NCBI GenBank assembly: GCA_028292265.1
Contig: JAQGMR010000072.1
Coordinates: 120,987 to 184,986, forward strand
Source of the DNA: Herminiimonas sp.
Lineage (GTDB): Bacteria; Pseudomonadota; Gammaproteobacteria; Burkholderiales; Burkholderiaceae_D
Length of the DNA stretch: 64,000 nt
Direction: 5' to 3'
The position numbers were made by a program, and so were the translations under genes. The number at the start of each line of letters is the position of its first letter. Within the stretch, counting starts at the first letter, position 1. Below are positions 52,582-61,856 of this stretch, one piece after another. The notes beneath the pieces were generated by a model. It did no database searches. It was not told where the DNA came from and worked only from the letters and a program-made list of their open reading frames with translations.

Positions 52582-54549
52582 ATGAGCAAATTCAGTCCTC
52601 TGTTACATCTCCTGGCCAGCGATGACACGAAGTTGCGGCGGCTTATCAATTACTGGGCCATTACGGCGGCCTTGTATATTCTGTGCGTGTTTATCCTGTG
52701 GTTCCAGGTCTGGGCCGGCGCCGTTCCGCCCGAACAGGCCAAATGGCTCAGCCTTTGCATTGTGGCCGGGTCGCTCTTGTTTTACGGTTTGATCCGCGCC
52801 AGCACCGCCCTGAACTTGACGCCCTCTCAGCTTTCGTTTGGCCAGGGCATACAAGCCATTCTGTGCATCGTTGCCGCCTATGCCATCGTTACACCAGTTC
52901 GTGGGGCGGTGCTTACGCTGTTGCTGGTTGTCCTTGTCTTTTGCGCATTTGCCCTGCCTGCACGCAGATCTCACCAGATCACCGCATTCGCTATTTTCAC
53001 GATTGGTGGGACGATGCTATGGCTGGTGCATGTTGATCCGGAACGCCACGCAGCAGGAATAGAAGCGGTCCATTTCATTCTGGCGTCGAGCATGAGTGCG
53101 GCAGTCGTCTTTCTGACCACGCAGTTCAATCGGTTGCGCGAGCGGCTTAAAGCGCAGAAGTCAGAACTTGAGCAACAAAAAATCGAGCTGAGCGAGGCGC
53201 TTTTGCGCATTGAGCAGATTGCCAAGCGTGACGAACTAACGCTCTTGCCGAACCGGCGATACATGAAGGAAGTACTTTCCAAGGAGGAGAAGCGGCATTC
53301 CGCTGAGTCCCGAACACTCTGCCTGGCGCTTCTCGATATCGATCACTTCAAGGCCATCAATGATAGCTACGGCCATGCGGCCGGCGATGAGGTGTTGACC
53401 AGCTTCTCGCAGCAGGTCCAGGCGACGCTGCGAGATCATGATGTGCTGGCTCGGTGGGGCGGGGAAGAGTTTCTGCTTTTGTTACCGAATACGAATCAGA
53501 GCGCGGCCATGCGTGTGCTTGAGCGTTTGCAAAAGAACCTGGTTGATGCTCCCCTGAAAATTGCGGATGTAACGTTGAGCGTAACCTTCTCGGCAGGCTT
53601 CGCTGTGATGTCTCCTGGGGAGACCGTCGCAGAGGCAATAAGACGGGCCGACAAGGCAATGTATCGGGCCAAGGCCGCCGGACGCAACACGAGTCGCCAA
53701 TATGATCCGGAGATCGAAGCAGCGATCACGGCATCCGAGGAATTGAAGTGCGCGCTCCTGCACGGCATTGAGTCGGGTCAGCTTGTGCTCCATTACCAAC
53801 CACAGGTTAAAGCGGACGGGACAGTGACCGGGGCAGAGGCCCTGGTACGTTGGCAGCATCCCCAAAAGGGGCTGATATTTCCGGGTGACTTCATTCCTCT
53901 TGCAGAAGAGAGCGACATGATCATCACACTCGGGCAATGGGTGCTCACGGCTGCCTGCGAACAGCTTGCGGCGTGGGCCAGGCACAAAGAGACCGCGCAC
54001 CTCAACCTGGCCGTCAACGTCAGTGCCCGACAGCTGCGCCGTCCCGATTTTGTCGAGCACACCCTCGCAGTGATGGCGATCACTGGTATCAACCCGTGCA
54101 GGCTGAAACTCGAGCTTACGGAAAGCATGCTGGTTGATGACGTTGAAGGCGCGATCGCCACAATGAATACACTGAAGTTTGCTGGCCTAAGCTTCTCGCT
54201 GGATGACTTTGGAACTGGCTACTCTTCCTTGTCCTACCTGAAGCGACTTCCTCTGGACCAGATCAAGATCGATCAGTCTTTCGTTAGCGGTGTCTTATCC
54301 GGTTCTGAAGACGGGATCATCGCACGTGCCGTGATCAGCCTCGCTCACGGGCTCGGTTTCAGCGTTATTGCAGAAGGCGTCGAAACGGCATCACAGCTAA
54401 AGTTCCTGACACACCACGGCTGTAACGACTTTCAGGGATACTTTTTTGGCCGGCCAGTACCCATACAGGATTTCGAATCGTTTCTGGCATCGAAGGATGC
54501 AAAACGGCGTGTCGAAGCGATTTATGAGGCAGTCGCTGCACCGGTGTGA
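52582..54549 (+). CDS. Membrane GGDEF-EAL protein
   Basis: The 655-residue protein starts at ATG 52582; an upstream GTG at 52567 is less likely. About five or six membrane helices form the N-terminal 170 residues. A coiled coil (LRERLKAQKSELEQQKIELS) leads into GGDEF (RWGGEEF near 291, RDHD inhibitory site) and EAL (GAEALVRWQHP near 418, LDDFGTGYSSLSYL, AEGVETASQL). Catalytic motifs of both domains look intact. It would set c-di-GMP in response to a membrane or redox cue sensed by the helical region. It is divergent from the esterase gene. Confidence 0.92.
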   Translation: MSKFSPLLHLLASDDTKLRRLINYWAITAALYILCVFILWFQVWAGAVPPEQAKWLSLCIVAGSLLFYGLIRASTALNLTPSQLSFGQGIQAILCIVAAYAIVTPVRGAVLTLLLVVLVFCAFALPARRSHQITAFAIFTIGGTMLWLVHVDPERHAAGIEAVHFILASSMSAAVVFLTTQFNRLRERLKAQKSELEQQKIELSEALLRIEQIAKRDELTLLPNRRYMKEVLSKEEKRHSAESRTLCLALLDIDHFKAINDSYGHAAGDEVLTSFSQQVQATLRDHDVLARWGGEEFLLLLPNTNQSAAMRVLERLQKNLVDAPLKIADVTLSVTFSAGFAVMSPGETVAEAIRRADKAMYRAKAAGRNTSRQYDPEIEAAITASEELKCALLHGIESGQLVLHYQPQVKADGTVTGAEALVRWQHPQKGLIFPGDFIPLAEESDMIITLGQWVLTAACEQLAAWARHKETAHLNLAVNVSARQLRRPDFVEHTLAVMAITGINPCRLKLELTESMLVDDVEGAIATMNTLKFAGLSFSLDDFGTGYSSLSYLKRLPLDQIKIDQSFVSGVLSGSEDGIIARAVISLAHGLGFSVIAEGVETASQLKFLTHHGCNDFQGYFFGRPVPIQDFESFLASKDAKRRVEAIYEAVAAPV

Positions 54550-54701
54550 AGGTAGCGGATTCAGGCGGAGATTTATGCGGCTGACTTGCCACTTTTGCCA
54601 AGACATCCGTCAGTCGCTCAACGGGGTATGGCTTGTGGAGTGACAGTGCCACAACGTGTCATGGGCCAGTCCACATCCGGTCGCAAGCACCCACTGCCCG
54701 C

Positions 54702-55004
54702 TCATTCTTCCAACGGGTCTTGTTGCGCCACGGCTAGCTCCGTGCCCGTGGTTATCCAACGACGTTTGTCCTTCGCCGAGAGCCTTTTGAATTCGTATTC
54801 GGCCCTGGCCGCAATCGATCGGTTCGGGTAGCGTACCGCAAGAAGCAATTCGCGCGGCTTATGTGACCTCGTGTACTTCGCTCCCTTGCCACGTGCATGC
54901 GCCTGAAACCGACTTGCCACATCGATCGCGATACCGGTATAGATGCTGCCGTCATGGCACTCAATCATATAAAGGAACCAGGGAGTTTGCGTGGGCTGCA
55001 TCAT
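54702..55004 (-). CDS. GIY-YIG domain protein (UPF0213/YhbQ-like)
   Basis: A 100-residue stand-alone GIY-YIG domain: WFLYMIECHDGSIYTGIAID with the catalytic Tyr residues, then the arginine in VASRFQAHARGKGAKYTRSH and a glutamate in AARAEYEFKRL. Length and layout match the YhbQ/UPF0213 group, DNA-structure or repair related nucleases with little functional data. It lies convergent with the GGDEF-EAL gene and has no obvious operon partner. Confidence 0.88.
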   Translation of the reverse strand: MMQPTQTPWFLYMIECHDGSIYTGIAIDVASRFQAHARGKGAKYTRSHKPRELLLAVRYPNRSIAARAEYEFKRLSAKDKRRWITTGTELAVAQQDPLEE

Positions 55005-55426
55005 TGGACGGTTCTACTCGGCGACGGACTAAATATTAATCACTTTTTTTGAAGGAAGGCTGGAGACTGGCTGCCGGGCGACGAGCGAACATTGGGCATT
55101 TGATTTAGGCCACCTCGACAAAGTCGCGCCCTGTTGTTGTGACCGATCATAGGGCGGATTTCGAACGACACGTCCATGCGTGGTTCCGTACTCGAGGGGG
55201 TTAAGGATGACCTACCCGGGTAGCAGCGATATGATATTGCCGCGCGGACATTGTATTGTCGAAGCAGTCCCCCCAGGTCGGCAGTAACGTCGGGGTAATG
55301 TCAGCAGGCTTCCATGTCCCGCTGAATCCCGCATGTTTCAAGATTGAGCTTGCCTGCATAGCTTTAAGCTAGCTCCGACGGGCAGATTATCCGCGAGAAA
55401 AACGGTCAGCACACAGGAGTCGCTAC
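55005..55426. other. AT-richer gene-free region
   Basis: About 420 bases without supported genes, at the entry to an AT-richer stretch. I see no transposase remnant, tRNA or integrase site. The right end has CACAGGAGTCGC, the ribosome site of the next gene. Confidence 0.45.
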
Positions 55427-55816
55427 ATGAAAATTCTGGTATTCATTATAAGTGTTACTGCGACTATTGCTCCGGTATCCGTGTTAGCAGCAGGCGACAC
55501 AAGTGCTCAGTTCGCAAGGTGTATTGAGAAGGCGGAAGCCGTTGACCCCAAGATATTGGACTGTATGAGCACTGAGTGGGAAAGACAAGACAAACGACTA
55601 AACGAAGCTTATAAAAAATTGTTTAGGTCCTCTTCATCGAGCCAGAAAACCAGACTGCAACAGGTTCAAAGACTTTGGGTAAAGTATACTGAGGCAAACT
55701 GTGGCTTTTACTATGATCCGGAAGGCGGCACTTCGGCTCGTCAGTCGGCAGCCCAATGCGCCATTGATGCGAGGGTGGCTCGGGCAAAGGAATTAGAAGG
55801 TCTAATAAAATATTAA
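55427..55816 (+). CDS. LprI/DUF1311-family secreted protein
   Basis: A 129-residue secreted protein with signal peptide (MKILVFIISVTATIAPVSVLA). The DUF1311 pattern is clear: CIEKAEAVDPKILDCMSTEW then ERQDKRLNEAYKKL, KTRLQQVQRLWVKYTEANC and late cysteines. LprI-type proteins can inhibit host lysozyme, but most members are uncharacterised. AGGAG precedes ATG 55427. Codon use is more AT-rich than in neighbours, suggesting recent acquisition. It is followed by a second small secreted gene. Confidence 0.85.
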   Translation: MKILVFIISVTATIAPVSVLAAGDTSAQFARCIEKAEAVDPKILDCMSTEWERQDKRLNEAYKKLFRSSSSSQKTRLQQVQRLWVKYTEANCGFYYDPEGGTSARQSAAQCAIDARVARAKELEGLIKY

Positions 55817-55943
55817 CTTAATCTCTTGTCCCACTAAACATACTGCGAATACGCCGGGCCGCTTAATCTTCTGCGCCTCAGGTGTCTAAGGCATTCCCGA
55901 AACCAAAGTAGCCAATGCCTGTATTTCGGGCCATCTGGAATAG

Positions 55944-56582
55944 ATGAACACCATTTCGATAAGCCGAGCTTACTTATTTTCTGTGCTTACGTTTGCGGCG
56001 ACCGCCGGTGCCAATGCCGGTGCCCCGCTACCAGATACCGGGCGGGTGTACCGCGAAAGTACTGAGGCCGGTCATATTAAATTTGATCCCGCTAGCGGGA
56101 TTGAGGTGATTGCACAACGCATTAACGTGTGCAAGCGAGGGAGTCGGTTATTCGGTGAAGGGTCAACAACCGGTATCGATAGTTACATTGTTAAAACTGA
56201 TGTGAACGGGTATTTTCGCCTTCCGCCTAAAACCTTTAGCCCATGCTCCTATGTTGTGTTGAGTGGCATGACGATTACTCCATATATGCATTCAGTAACT
56301 GGCAACATTGCAAAAAACCCGGTAGTAGGGAACCCTGCCTTGTATGGTTCCTTGGGCGACAGCGATGTGATCCTTAAGGATGCAGCCAAAGGTTCAGATC
56401 GCGTGCAGGAATTATCGAACTATCTCAATCTCGCAACCGGCTCGTACACTGTATCCGATGCAATGCGATCGACGTTGTACTCTCGATACGCAAATGAGGT
56501 CTGTGCACTATATAAACGGTTTCCCACGGAAGGTGCTGCTCTTTTCGAGAAAGCGAACGCGGTTCTTCACAACCCGTGTTAA
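55944..56582 (+). CDS. Secreted protein of unknown function
   Basis: A 212-residue protein with signal peptide (ISRAYLFSVLTFAATAGANA). The first mature part resembles a carboxypeptidase-regulatory-like or transthyretin-like beta sandwich (VKTDVNGYFRLPPKTFSPCSYVVL). Four cysteines could form disulphides. The C-terminal half is helical (DAMRSTLYSRYANEVCALY). Base composition is low in GC for this window, as in the DUF1311 gene before it. No ribosome site of good quality precedes ATG 55944. Function is unknown; it may belong to an acquired pair. Confidence 0.6.
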   Translation: MNTISISRAYLFSVLTFAATAGANAGAPLPDTGRVYRESTEAGHIKFDPASGIEVIAQRINVCKRGSRLFGEGSTTGIDSYIVKTDVNGYFRLPPKTFSPCSYVVLSGMTITPYMHSVTGNIAKNPVVGNPALYGSLGDSDVILKDAAKGSDRVQELSNYLNLATGSYTVSDAMRSTLYSRYANEVCALYKRFPTEGAALFEKANAVLHNPC

Positions 56583-56640
56583 TCAACGTTCAGTGCTGTG
56601 GCGTGTTATGCCGCTTCCGCCACTTGGCGTTCCGGGCAAG

Positions 56641-57849
56641 TCATAAACGCAGATTTGACTTCTGCAAAAAGCAAATCACAGTGGCCAGAATAAGCATGAT
56701 TGAAGACAGCCATAAACCGGCACTTAGCGAACCGGTATAATCCGTAATGAGGCCTGATGCCAGCGGTCCGGCAACCTGTCCTAACGAAAAGGCAATCGTC
56801 AGCCCTGCGATCGCCGCAGTCCATGCCTGCTGCCGGAGTAATTTTCTGACCAGAATAGTGATGGCGGTCGGTCCTGCGATCAGACTGCCACCGAATAGCA
56901 CGGCAAACACGAAGGCAGCCCACACGCCGGGGAACAGCAAAAACGGCACCGACCCGAGGAAGGTCAGGAATGAGGCAGCAGCAAGCCCAAGTCCTCCTTT
57001 GGATCGATTTAGAAATCGGCCCCATGCGTTCACAGCGAGCACAGACGCCGTGCCAAGTAGTATCCAGAACAAGGTCACGATCCACGCCGCCATCCCCTGA
57101 CGTTGTACCAAGGCAATAGCAAACGTCATATAACTCATGGATCCGGCGCCGAACAAGAGATAAGCCAGAAAAATAGGGATCATCTTTATAAACTCCCTGG
57201 CACTGATCGATGCAACCGGCTTGGTGCCGACTTGGTCAACGCGCGCCGCGGCTAATCCCGCTGGCCATGAACAGGCGACTGCAATGGTCCCCAAGACGAT
57301 CCAGCTTGCTTGCCATGCGTCGCTACCCAACGCAGACTGCGTTAAGTGGATCGCAACTCCGGACAGCACAATGCCTGCTCCAACGCCACCAAAATAAATC
57401 GACACCAGGAACGAAGAGCGGGCCGGGTTGCCGGTCCCGTTAATGCTCGAAGCCAGTGAGGCGCCCACAATAAAGGTAATAGCGTTGGCGACCCCGCCCA
57501 AGCTCCGCCACAATGAGAGAGCGAAATAATCGGTAGTAAGCCCGGTGAACAAAATGCACAGGCCACCGACCACTAAACTGAGCGTAAACGCCCGACGTGG
57601 ACCGAGTAGCTTCGCGGACCATCCCGCTCCAATCGCACCGACGATATATCCCGCTGCGTTGGCCGTATTCATTCCTGCGGCGATTGCATAAGTCCAGTGA
57701 AGATCGTGGCGCATTCCCGGCAACAGGAGGGCGTAGGCAAACCGCGAAAGACTTAATGAAACCAGACCTCCCAACGACAAGCCGAGCGCGATAAGCCAGT
57801 CTTTACTTAACGATATATCGGCTCGTTCCCCGTCTTTGTCCCTGGGCAT
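56641..57849 (-). CDS. MFS transporter, YbfB/YjiJ type
   Basis: A 402-residue inner-membrane protein with about twelve helices. The start is ATG 57849, with GGAGG upstream; a TTG at 57888 would overlap the methyltransferase. The segments SLSRFAYALLLPGMRHDLHWTYAIA and GYIVGAIGAG near the N-terminus match the YbfB/YjiJ subfamily of proton-linked transporters. The substrate is unknown. It is encoded 25 bases after the methyltransferase stop, so they may be cotranscribed. Confidence 0.88.
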   Translation of the reverse strand: MPRDKDGERADISLSKDWLIALGLSLGGLVSLSLSRFAYALLLPGMRHDLHWTYAIAAGMNTANAAGYIVGAIGAGWSAKLLGPRRAFTLSLVVGGLCILFTGLTTDYFALSLWRSLGGVANAITFIVGASLASSINGTGNPARSSFLVSIYFGGVGAGIVLSGVAIHLTQSALGSDAWQASWIVLGTIAVACSWPAGLAAARVDQVGTKPVASISAREFIKMIPIFLAYLLFGAGSMSYMTFAIALVQRQGMAAWIVTLFWILLGTASVLAVNAWGRFLNRSKGGLGLAAASFLTFLGSVPFLLFPGVWAAFVFAVLFGGSLIAGPTAITILVRKLLRQQAWTAAIAGLTIAFSLGQVAGPLASGLITDYTGSLSAGLWLSSIMLILATVICFLQKSNLRL

Positions 57850-57874
57850 GGTATTCGGCTGGCCTCCTTGGCGA

Positions 57875-59035
57875 TCACCGGCGCGCAAGCCGCCAGAGCG
57901 ATGTCACCTCCGCAGAGCGCGCGGCATGCAGCAGATCGGTGCCGGCGCTTGCCTTGGCATGTGTTGGCCGCGTATCGATTTTGTCGATCACTTTCAAGCC
58001 GCCGGCTTCAATCCATGCCATCAGTTCGTCATGCGATCGCAGGCCGAGATGTTCGGCGAAGTCGGACAGGATCAGCCATCCTTCGCCATGTGCTTCCAGA
58101 TGTTCCGCAAGTCCGCTGAGGAAGCCGCGCAGCATGCGACTATCCGGGTCGTAGATCGCGGATTCGATCGGGGTGCTGGGTCGTGCTGGCACCCAGGGCG
58201 GGTTGCATACGACTAGCGCGGCCCGGCCCGCCGGGAACAGGTCTGTTCGTTGCAGATCGATCTGTTCAAGCAGGCCGAGGCGCTCGATATTCTCGCGTGC
58301 GGAGGCGAGCGCGCGGCTGTCTTGTTCAGTTGCGACCACACGCGCTACGCCACGCTTGGCAAGCACCGCTGCCAGCACGCCGGTGCCGGTCCCGATATCG
58401 AATGCGAGTGCCGTGGAAGGTAGCGGCGTCCGGGCAACCAGGTCGATATATTCGCCGCGCACCGGCGAGAACACGCCGTAATGCGGATGAATACGCGCCC
58501 CCAAGGCAGGAATCTCAACGCCGTTCTTGCGCCATTCATGCGCACCGATCAAGCCCAGCACTTCGCGCAGCGGCACGACCGATGCTTCACCGCCCGCGCC
58601 ATACGCTTCTTCGCACGCCTGTCGTGTGTCGGGCGCGCGGCGCAGCGGAATTTGATAGTTCTCGTCGAGCGGCAGCAGCAGCATCGCCAGCGTACGGGCG
58701 CGTTGGGATTGCGCCTGGCGGTGAAGGTGGAACGCTTCAGTCATCGAGATTGGTGCTTGAGGCCGCTTTGCCAGCCGCACGGCTTTCTTTGGCTTGCGGT
58801 CAATCCGGCGCATCATTGCCTGCAGCAGCTGACGCGCATTCTGAAAGTCACCGCGCCACAGCATTGCCGTTCCTTCGCAGGCGAAACGATAGGCGGTATC
58901 GGCAGTCAAGCGATCATCAGCAATGATCACGCGCTTGGGTGGCGGCAAGCCGGCTTCGGAGCGCCAGCGGGCAGTGTGGAGCGCGTCGTTTTCACTCCAC
59001 TGCAGCATAGGAATAGCAACGTCTTGTTCTGGCAT
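57875..59035 (-). CDS. Class I SAM-dependent methyltransferase with N5-methylase-like NPPW motif
   Basis: A 386-residue cytoplasmic enzyme. The C-terminal half is a Rossmann methyltransferase: motif I LAFDIGTGTGVLAAVLAKRG and motif IV NPPW, the latter typical of PrmC-like or N6-adenine enzymes that modify planar amides or amines. The N-terminal 150 residues (VPLREVLGLIGAHEWRKNGVE and upstream) look like a substrate-recognition domain. The target is unknown. An alternative annotation would be a small-molecule or ribosomal protein methylase. The next gene (MFS) follows closely. Confidence 0.87.
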   Translation of the reverse strand: MPEQDVAIPMLQWSENDALHTARWRSEAGLPPPKRVIIADDRLTADTAYRFACEGTAMLWRGDFQNARQLLQAMMRRIDRKPKKAVRLAKRPQAPISMTEAFHLHRQAQSQRARTLAMLLLPLDENYQIPLRRAPDTRQACEEAYGAGGEASVVPLREVLGLIGAHEWRKNGVEIPALGARIHPHYGVFSPVRGEYIDLVARTPLPSTALAFDIGTGTGVLAAVLAKRGVARVVATEQDSRALASARENIERLGLLEQIDLQRTDLFPAGRAALVVCNPPWVPARPSTPIESAIYDPDSRMLRGFLSGLAEHLEAHGEGWLILSDFAEHLGLRSHDELMAWIEAGGLKVIDKIDTRPTHAKASAGTDLLHAARSAEVTSLWRLARR

Positions 59036-59198
59036 GAGATAGGAGATTTTCGCAGGGTCGTAATGTCGAATGCATCATACGCGCTTACGCCGGGACGATT
59101 CGTCGGTTGTGCGTAGCTTCGGTATGCCTACGTGCCCGGCTCGTATAGGCTTCGTCAATTTGCGCGAGAATGCCTGCATATTCCAAGCTGGAGCCGCC

Positions 59199-59447
59199 AT
59201 GACGTACGAAGAATACCTGGATGAAGTAACAACGCTTATCACCGAGCACTATGACCTCAGCGATGAGGACGCAATCAAGCATGTGATGCGGGCGCAGGCC
59301 GCCGGCTTCTTCAGCCTGCATGATGACCTTCCGGAAATGCGGACCCATGAACGGGCGGAGCAGGACGCGAAAACTGTTTTCGAACAGCGAAACAAGTCAC
59401 GCCCGCATGAGCCTAAACGTGGTGGACCTACAAAGCGAGGAGGGTAG
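59199..59447 (+). CDS. Small protein of unknown function
   Basis: An 82-residue open frame started at ATG 59199 (MTYEEYLDEVTTLITEHYDL). The N-terminal 55 residues form charged amphipathic helices and the C-terminus is basic (HEPKRGGPTKRGG). The longer frame upstream lacks any family signal. Codon periodicity looks real, but no ribosome site of quality is seen. Small helical proteins of this pattern are common and often uncharacterised. Confidence 0.5.
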   Translation: MTYEEYLDEVTTLITEHYDLSDEDAIKHVMRAQAAGFFSLHDDLPEMRTHERAEQDAKTVFEQRNKSRPHEPKRGGPTKRGG

Positions 59448-59521
59448 GCGTGGCGGGGCCGAATAGGCGGCCGTGCATTGGATGAACCCCCGCGCTGCAT
59501 GAACGAGACGGCGTCCGTGAC

Positions 59522-60592
59522 CTACTTCGGACGTGGCCGCTGCAGACCAGCGTCCGGCATGGACAACCGGTTCGCGCGCAATTCGGTCACTGCTTCCATG
59601 ACCGCTCGAGCGACGTTCCGGACTTCCTCCTGGACTGCGGGGTCACGGTCGAGCGTTTCATGGCTCAGTGCATAGGATTCATAGTAGCCAATGTAACGGT
59701 CAAGCCGCGACTGCACGCCCGCGTCAATAAGGCCCATCCAGTCCAGCCAATCGGATAGCGCTCGGCGTGTTCCCTCGATGCCGGCGACGTCGCCATGTAC
59801 TACGAGGCCATAGGCGCGGCCGGCAAGATGCTTTGGATAGGACCAGCCCGCAAGCTCGAGCGCCTTGGCCTTCTCGGCATTCTTGCCAGACGTGGTGGTT
59901 GGATCGGGATTGCCGCCGTCAGCGCAGACCAGGCGATCAATCATCAACTTCAATGCGCTTGGCGATTGATACCAATAGACCGGCGTGAGAATAATGATGC
60001 CATGGGCCGCGACCCATTTTTCGTAGATCTCTCCCATCCAGTCGTTGGTTTGGCGCAGACCGTGATTGGGATAGCAGCTGCATGGCCAGTGGCACAGTGG
60101 CATTGCGGTCGAGACGCAGCCTTTGCAAGGATGGATATGCCAATCATAGTCGGAGATGAGTCGGCTCAGGTCCAGGACATCAACCTCAATATTCTGTTGT
60201 TCCAGAACTTGCCGAGCGATCTGTGTGAGACGAAAGGTCTTGGACATCTCTCCGGGACAAGTGCCGTCGTTGCGGTCCGACCCGCAGATCAGAAGTACAC
60301 GTGAGCGGGCCGTAACGTCCTTTTGTCTGGTCTCGGCGGCGAGCAGTTTGTCCCTGGTGTCTTTCCATTCCACGGACAGGTCATATTCCGGATCGGCAAA
60401 GCCGGCCCCGGCCTTCTCGGTGCGGGCGAGCTTCTTTTCATTGATGTACGCATCCCAGGCCGCTTCCTCCACCCGGGACAGTGAGTCATTGACTTGCTCG
60501 AACGCAGGATTCCCGAAGGATCCCTGGAAGCGCTGATGGAATTCCTCGCGCGAGAGCATCTCGCCGAATTGTCCCTTGCGTGGCTTGGTCAT
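59522..60592 (-). CDS. Flavodoxin-like NAD(P)H-dependent FMN oxidoreductase
   Basis: A 356-residue protein. The first 95 residues are a helical, charged extension. The flavodoxin-like core begins at SRVLLICGSDRNDGTCPGEM (FMN phosphate loop) and continues with HPCKGCVSTAMPLCHWPCSC (a cysteine cluster), ILTPVYWYQSPSALKLMIDR (a typical flavin segment) and YGLVVHGDVAGIEGTRRALSD. Relatives reduce quinones or chromate-like acceptors, or act as general flavin reductases. The N-terminal extension is longer than usual. It is 124 bases from the formaldehyde dehydrogenase gene on the same strand, which may be a detoxification association. Confidence 0.82.
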   Translation of the reverse strand: MTKPRKGQFGEMLSREEFHQRFQGSFGNPAFEQVNDSLSRVEEAAWDAYINEKKLARTEKAGAGFADPEYDLSVEWKDTRDKLLAAETRQKDVTARSRVLLICGSDRNDGTCPGEMSKTFRLTQIARQVLEQQNIEVDVLDLSRLISDYDWHIHPCKGCVSTAMPLCHWPCSCYPNHGLRQTNDWMGEIYEKWVAAHGIIILTPVYWYQSPSALKLMIDRLVCADGGNPDPTTTSGKNAEKAKALELAGWSYPKHLAGRAYGLVVHGDVAGIEGTRRALSDWLDWMGLIDAGVQSRLDRYIGYYESYALSHETLDRDPAVQEEVRNVARAVMEAVTELRANRLSMPDAGLQRPRPK

Positions 60593-60716
60593 CGATCGAT
60601 TCTCCTGAGCGGAACCGCCTGTTCACTGGCTGAGTCCCAGGCCGCTCGGCGTCGATGGGCGCTGCGCCGCGCGCTACCGTTGACGCATAAAGCGCGCACG
60701 CAGCCCCATTCGCCTG

Positions 60717-61856
60717 TCAACTCCCGGTCTTCAAAACCACCTTGGTCCAGCCTTCCTTGCGCTCGTCGAAATGCTGATAGCCCTCGGCCGCCTGGTCGAG
60801 TGGCAGTTCGTGAGAAATGATGATGGACGGATTCGCTTTACCCGCGGCGATCAGCTTGGCCAGTTGGCGGTTGTAGGCCTTGACGTTGGCCTGTCCGGTA
60901 CCGATGCGCTGCCCCTTGGTAAAGAACTGGCCGAAGTCGAATGCGAGTTGCCCCTTCTTGGCGAGTTCGTCGCGTCCGCCCGGATCTTCCGGCATGAATA
61001 CCCCGACCACGCCAATGCCGCCGGTGGGCTTAACTGTTTTTACCAGGTTGTTCATTGTGAGATTCGGGACTTCGTGCATGGTGTGGTCGCAGCATTGGTA
61101 CCCCACGCATTCGCATCCACAATCCGCCCCATGCCCGCCGGTCAGCTTCATGATTTGATCTACGCATGAGCCGTCGGAGTTATCAATTGCAATCGCGCCG
61201 AGCTTTTCCGCAAGGGCAAGCCGGTCCTTGTGCATGTCGACCACCATTACCATGCTAGCTCCCTTGATGGCCGCCGAATGCGCTGCCATCAAGCCAACTG
61301 GACCAGCGCCGTAGATTACGACCGAGTCACCCACCTGCATACGCGCCAGTTCGGTCGCGTGATAGCCGGTCGGGAAAATGTCAGACAGCATCACATAATC
61401 GTTTTCTTTTTCTTCCGCGCCTTGCGGCAGTACCAGGCAGTTGAAGTCGGCATACGGTACCCGCAGCAACTCGGCTTGGCCGCCACTGTACGGTCCCATA
61501 CTGGCATAGCCATAGGCGGCGCCCGCGTTGCCAGGGTTGGCAATGAGGCAAAAGCCGGTCAATCCACGTTCGCAATTTTCACAGAAGCCACACGCGATAT
61601 TGAACGGCAGGCAAACGCGGTCCCCAACCTTCACGCGCTGCACCGCGTTTCCGGCTTCAATGACGGCGCCCATGTTTTCGTGGCCGAGTATCTTGCCGGT
61701 CTCGACATTGGTTCTTCCCTCATACATATGCAGGTCCGAACCGCAAATATTCGTCGTCGTAATTTTTACCAGCACATCCGTCGGCTTTTCGATTTTTGCA
61801 TCTGGCACCTGGTTGACGACCACGTCGCGTGGGCCCTTGTAAACAACAGCTTTCAT
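60717..61856 (-). CDS. fdhA: Glutathione-independent formaldehyde dehydrogenase
   Basis: A 379-residue zinc MDR enzyme. Motifs: CGSDLHMYEG, GHENMGAVIEAG, structural-zinc cysteines CGFCENCERGLTGFC, VVIYGAGPVGLMAAHSA and GADCGCECVGYQCCDH, the latter two with NAD binding and the long insert characteristic of Pseudomonas putida-type formaldehyde dehydrogenase. It oxidises formaldehyde, or other aldehydes by dismutation, with tightly bound NAD and without glutathione. AGGAGGACC precedes ATG 61856. It is paralogous to the dehydrogenase at 30153. Confidence 0.93.
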   Translation of the reverse strand: MKAVVYKGPRDVVVNQVPDAKIEKPTDVLVKITTTNICGSDLHMYEGRTNVETGKILGHENMGAVIEAGNAVQRVKVGDRVCLPFNIACGFCENCERGLTGFCLIANPGNAGAAYGYASMGPYSGGQAELLRVPYADFNCLVLPQGAEEKENDYVMLSDIFPTGYHATELARMQVGDSVVIYGAGPVGLMAAHSAAIKGASMVMVVDMHKDRLALAEKLGAIAIDNSDGSCVDQIMKLTGGHGADCGCECVGYQCCDHTMHEVPNLTMNNLVKTVKPTGGIGVVGVFMPEDPGGRDELAKKGQLAFDFGQFFTKGQRIGTGQANVKAYNRQLAKLIAAGKANPSIIISHELPLDQAAEGYQHFDERKEGWTKVVLKTGS

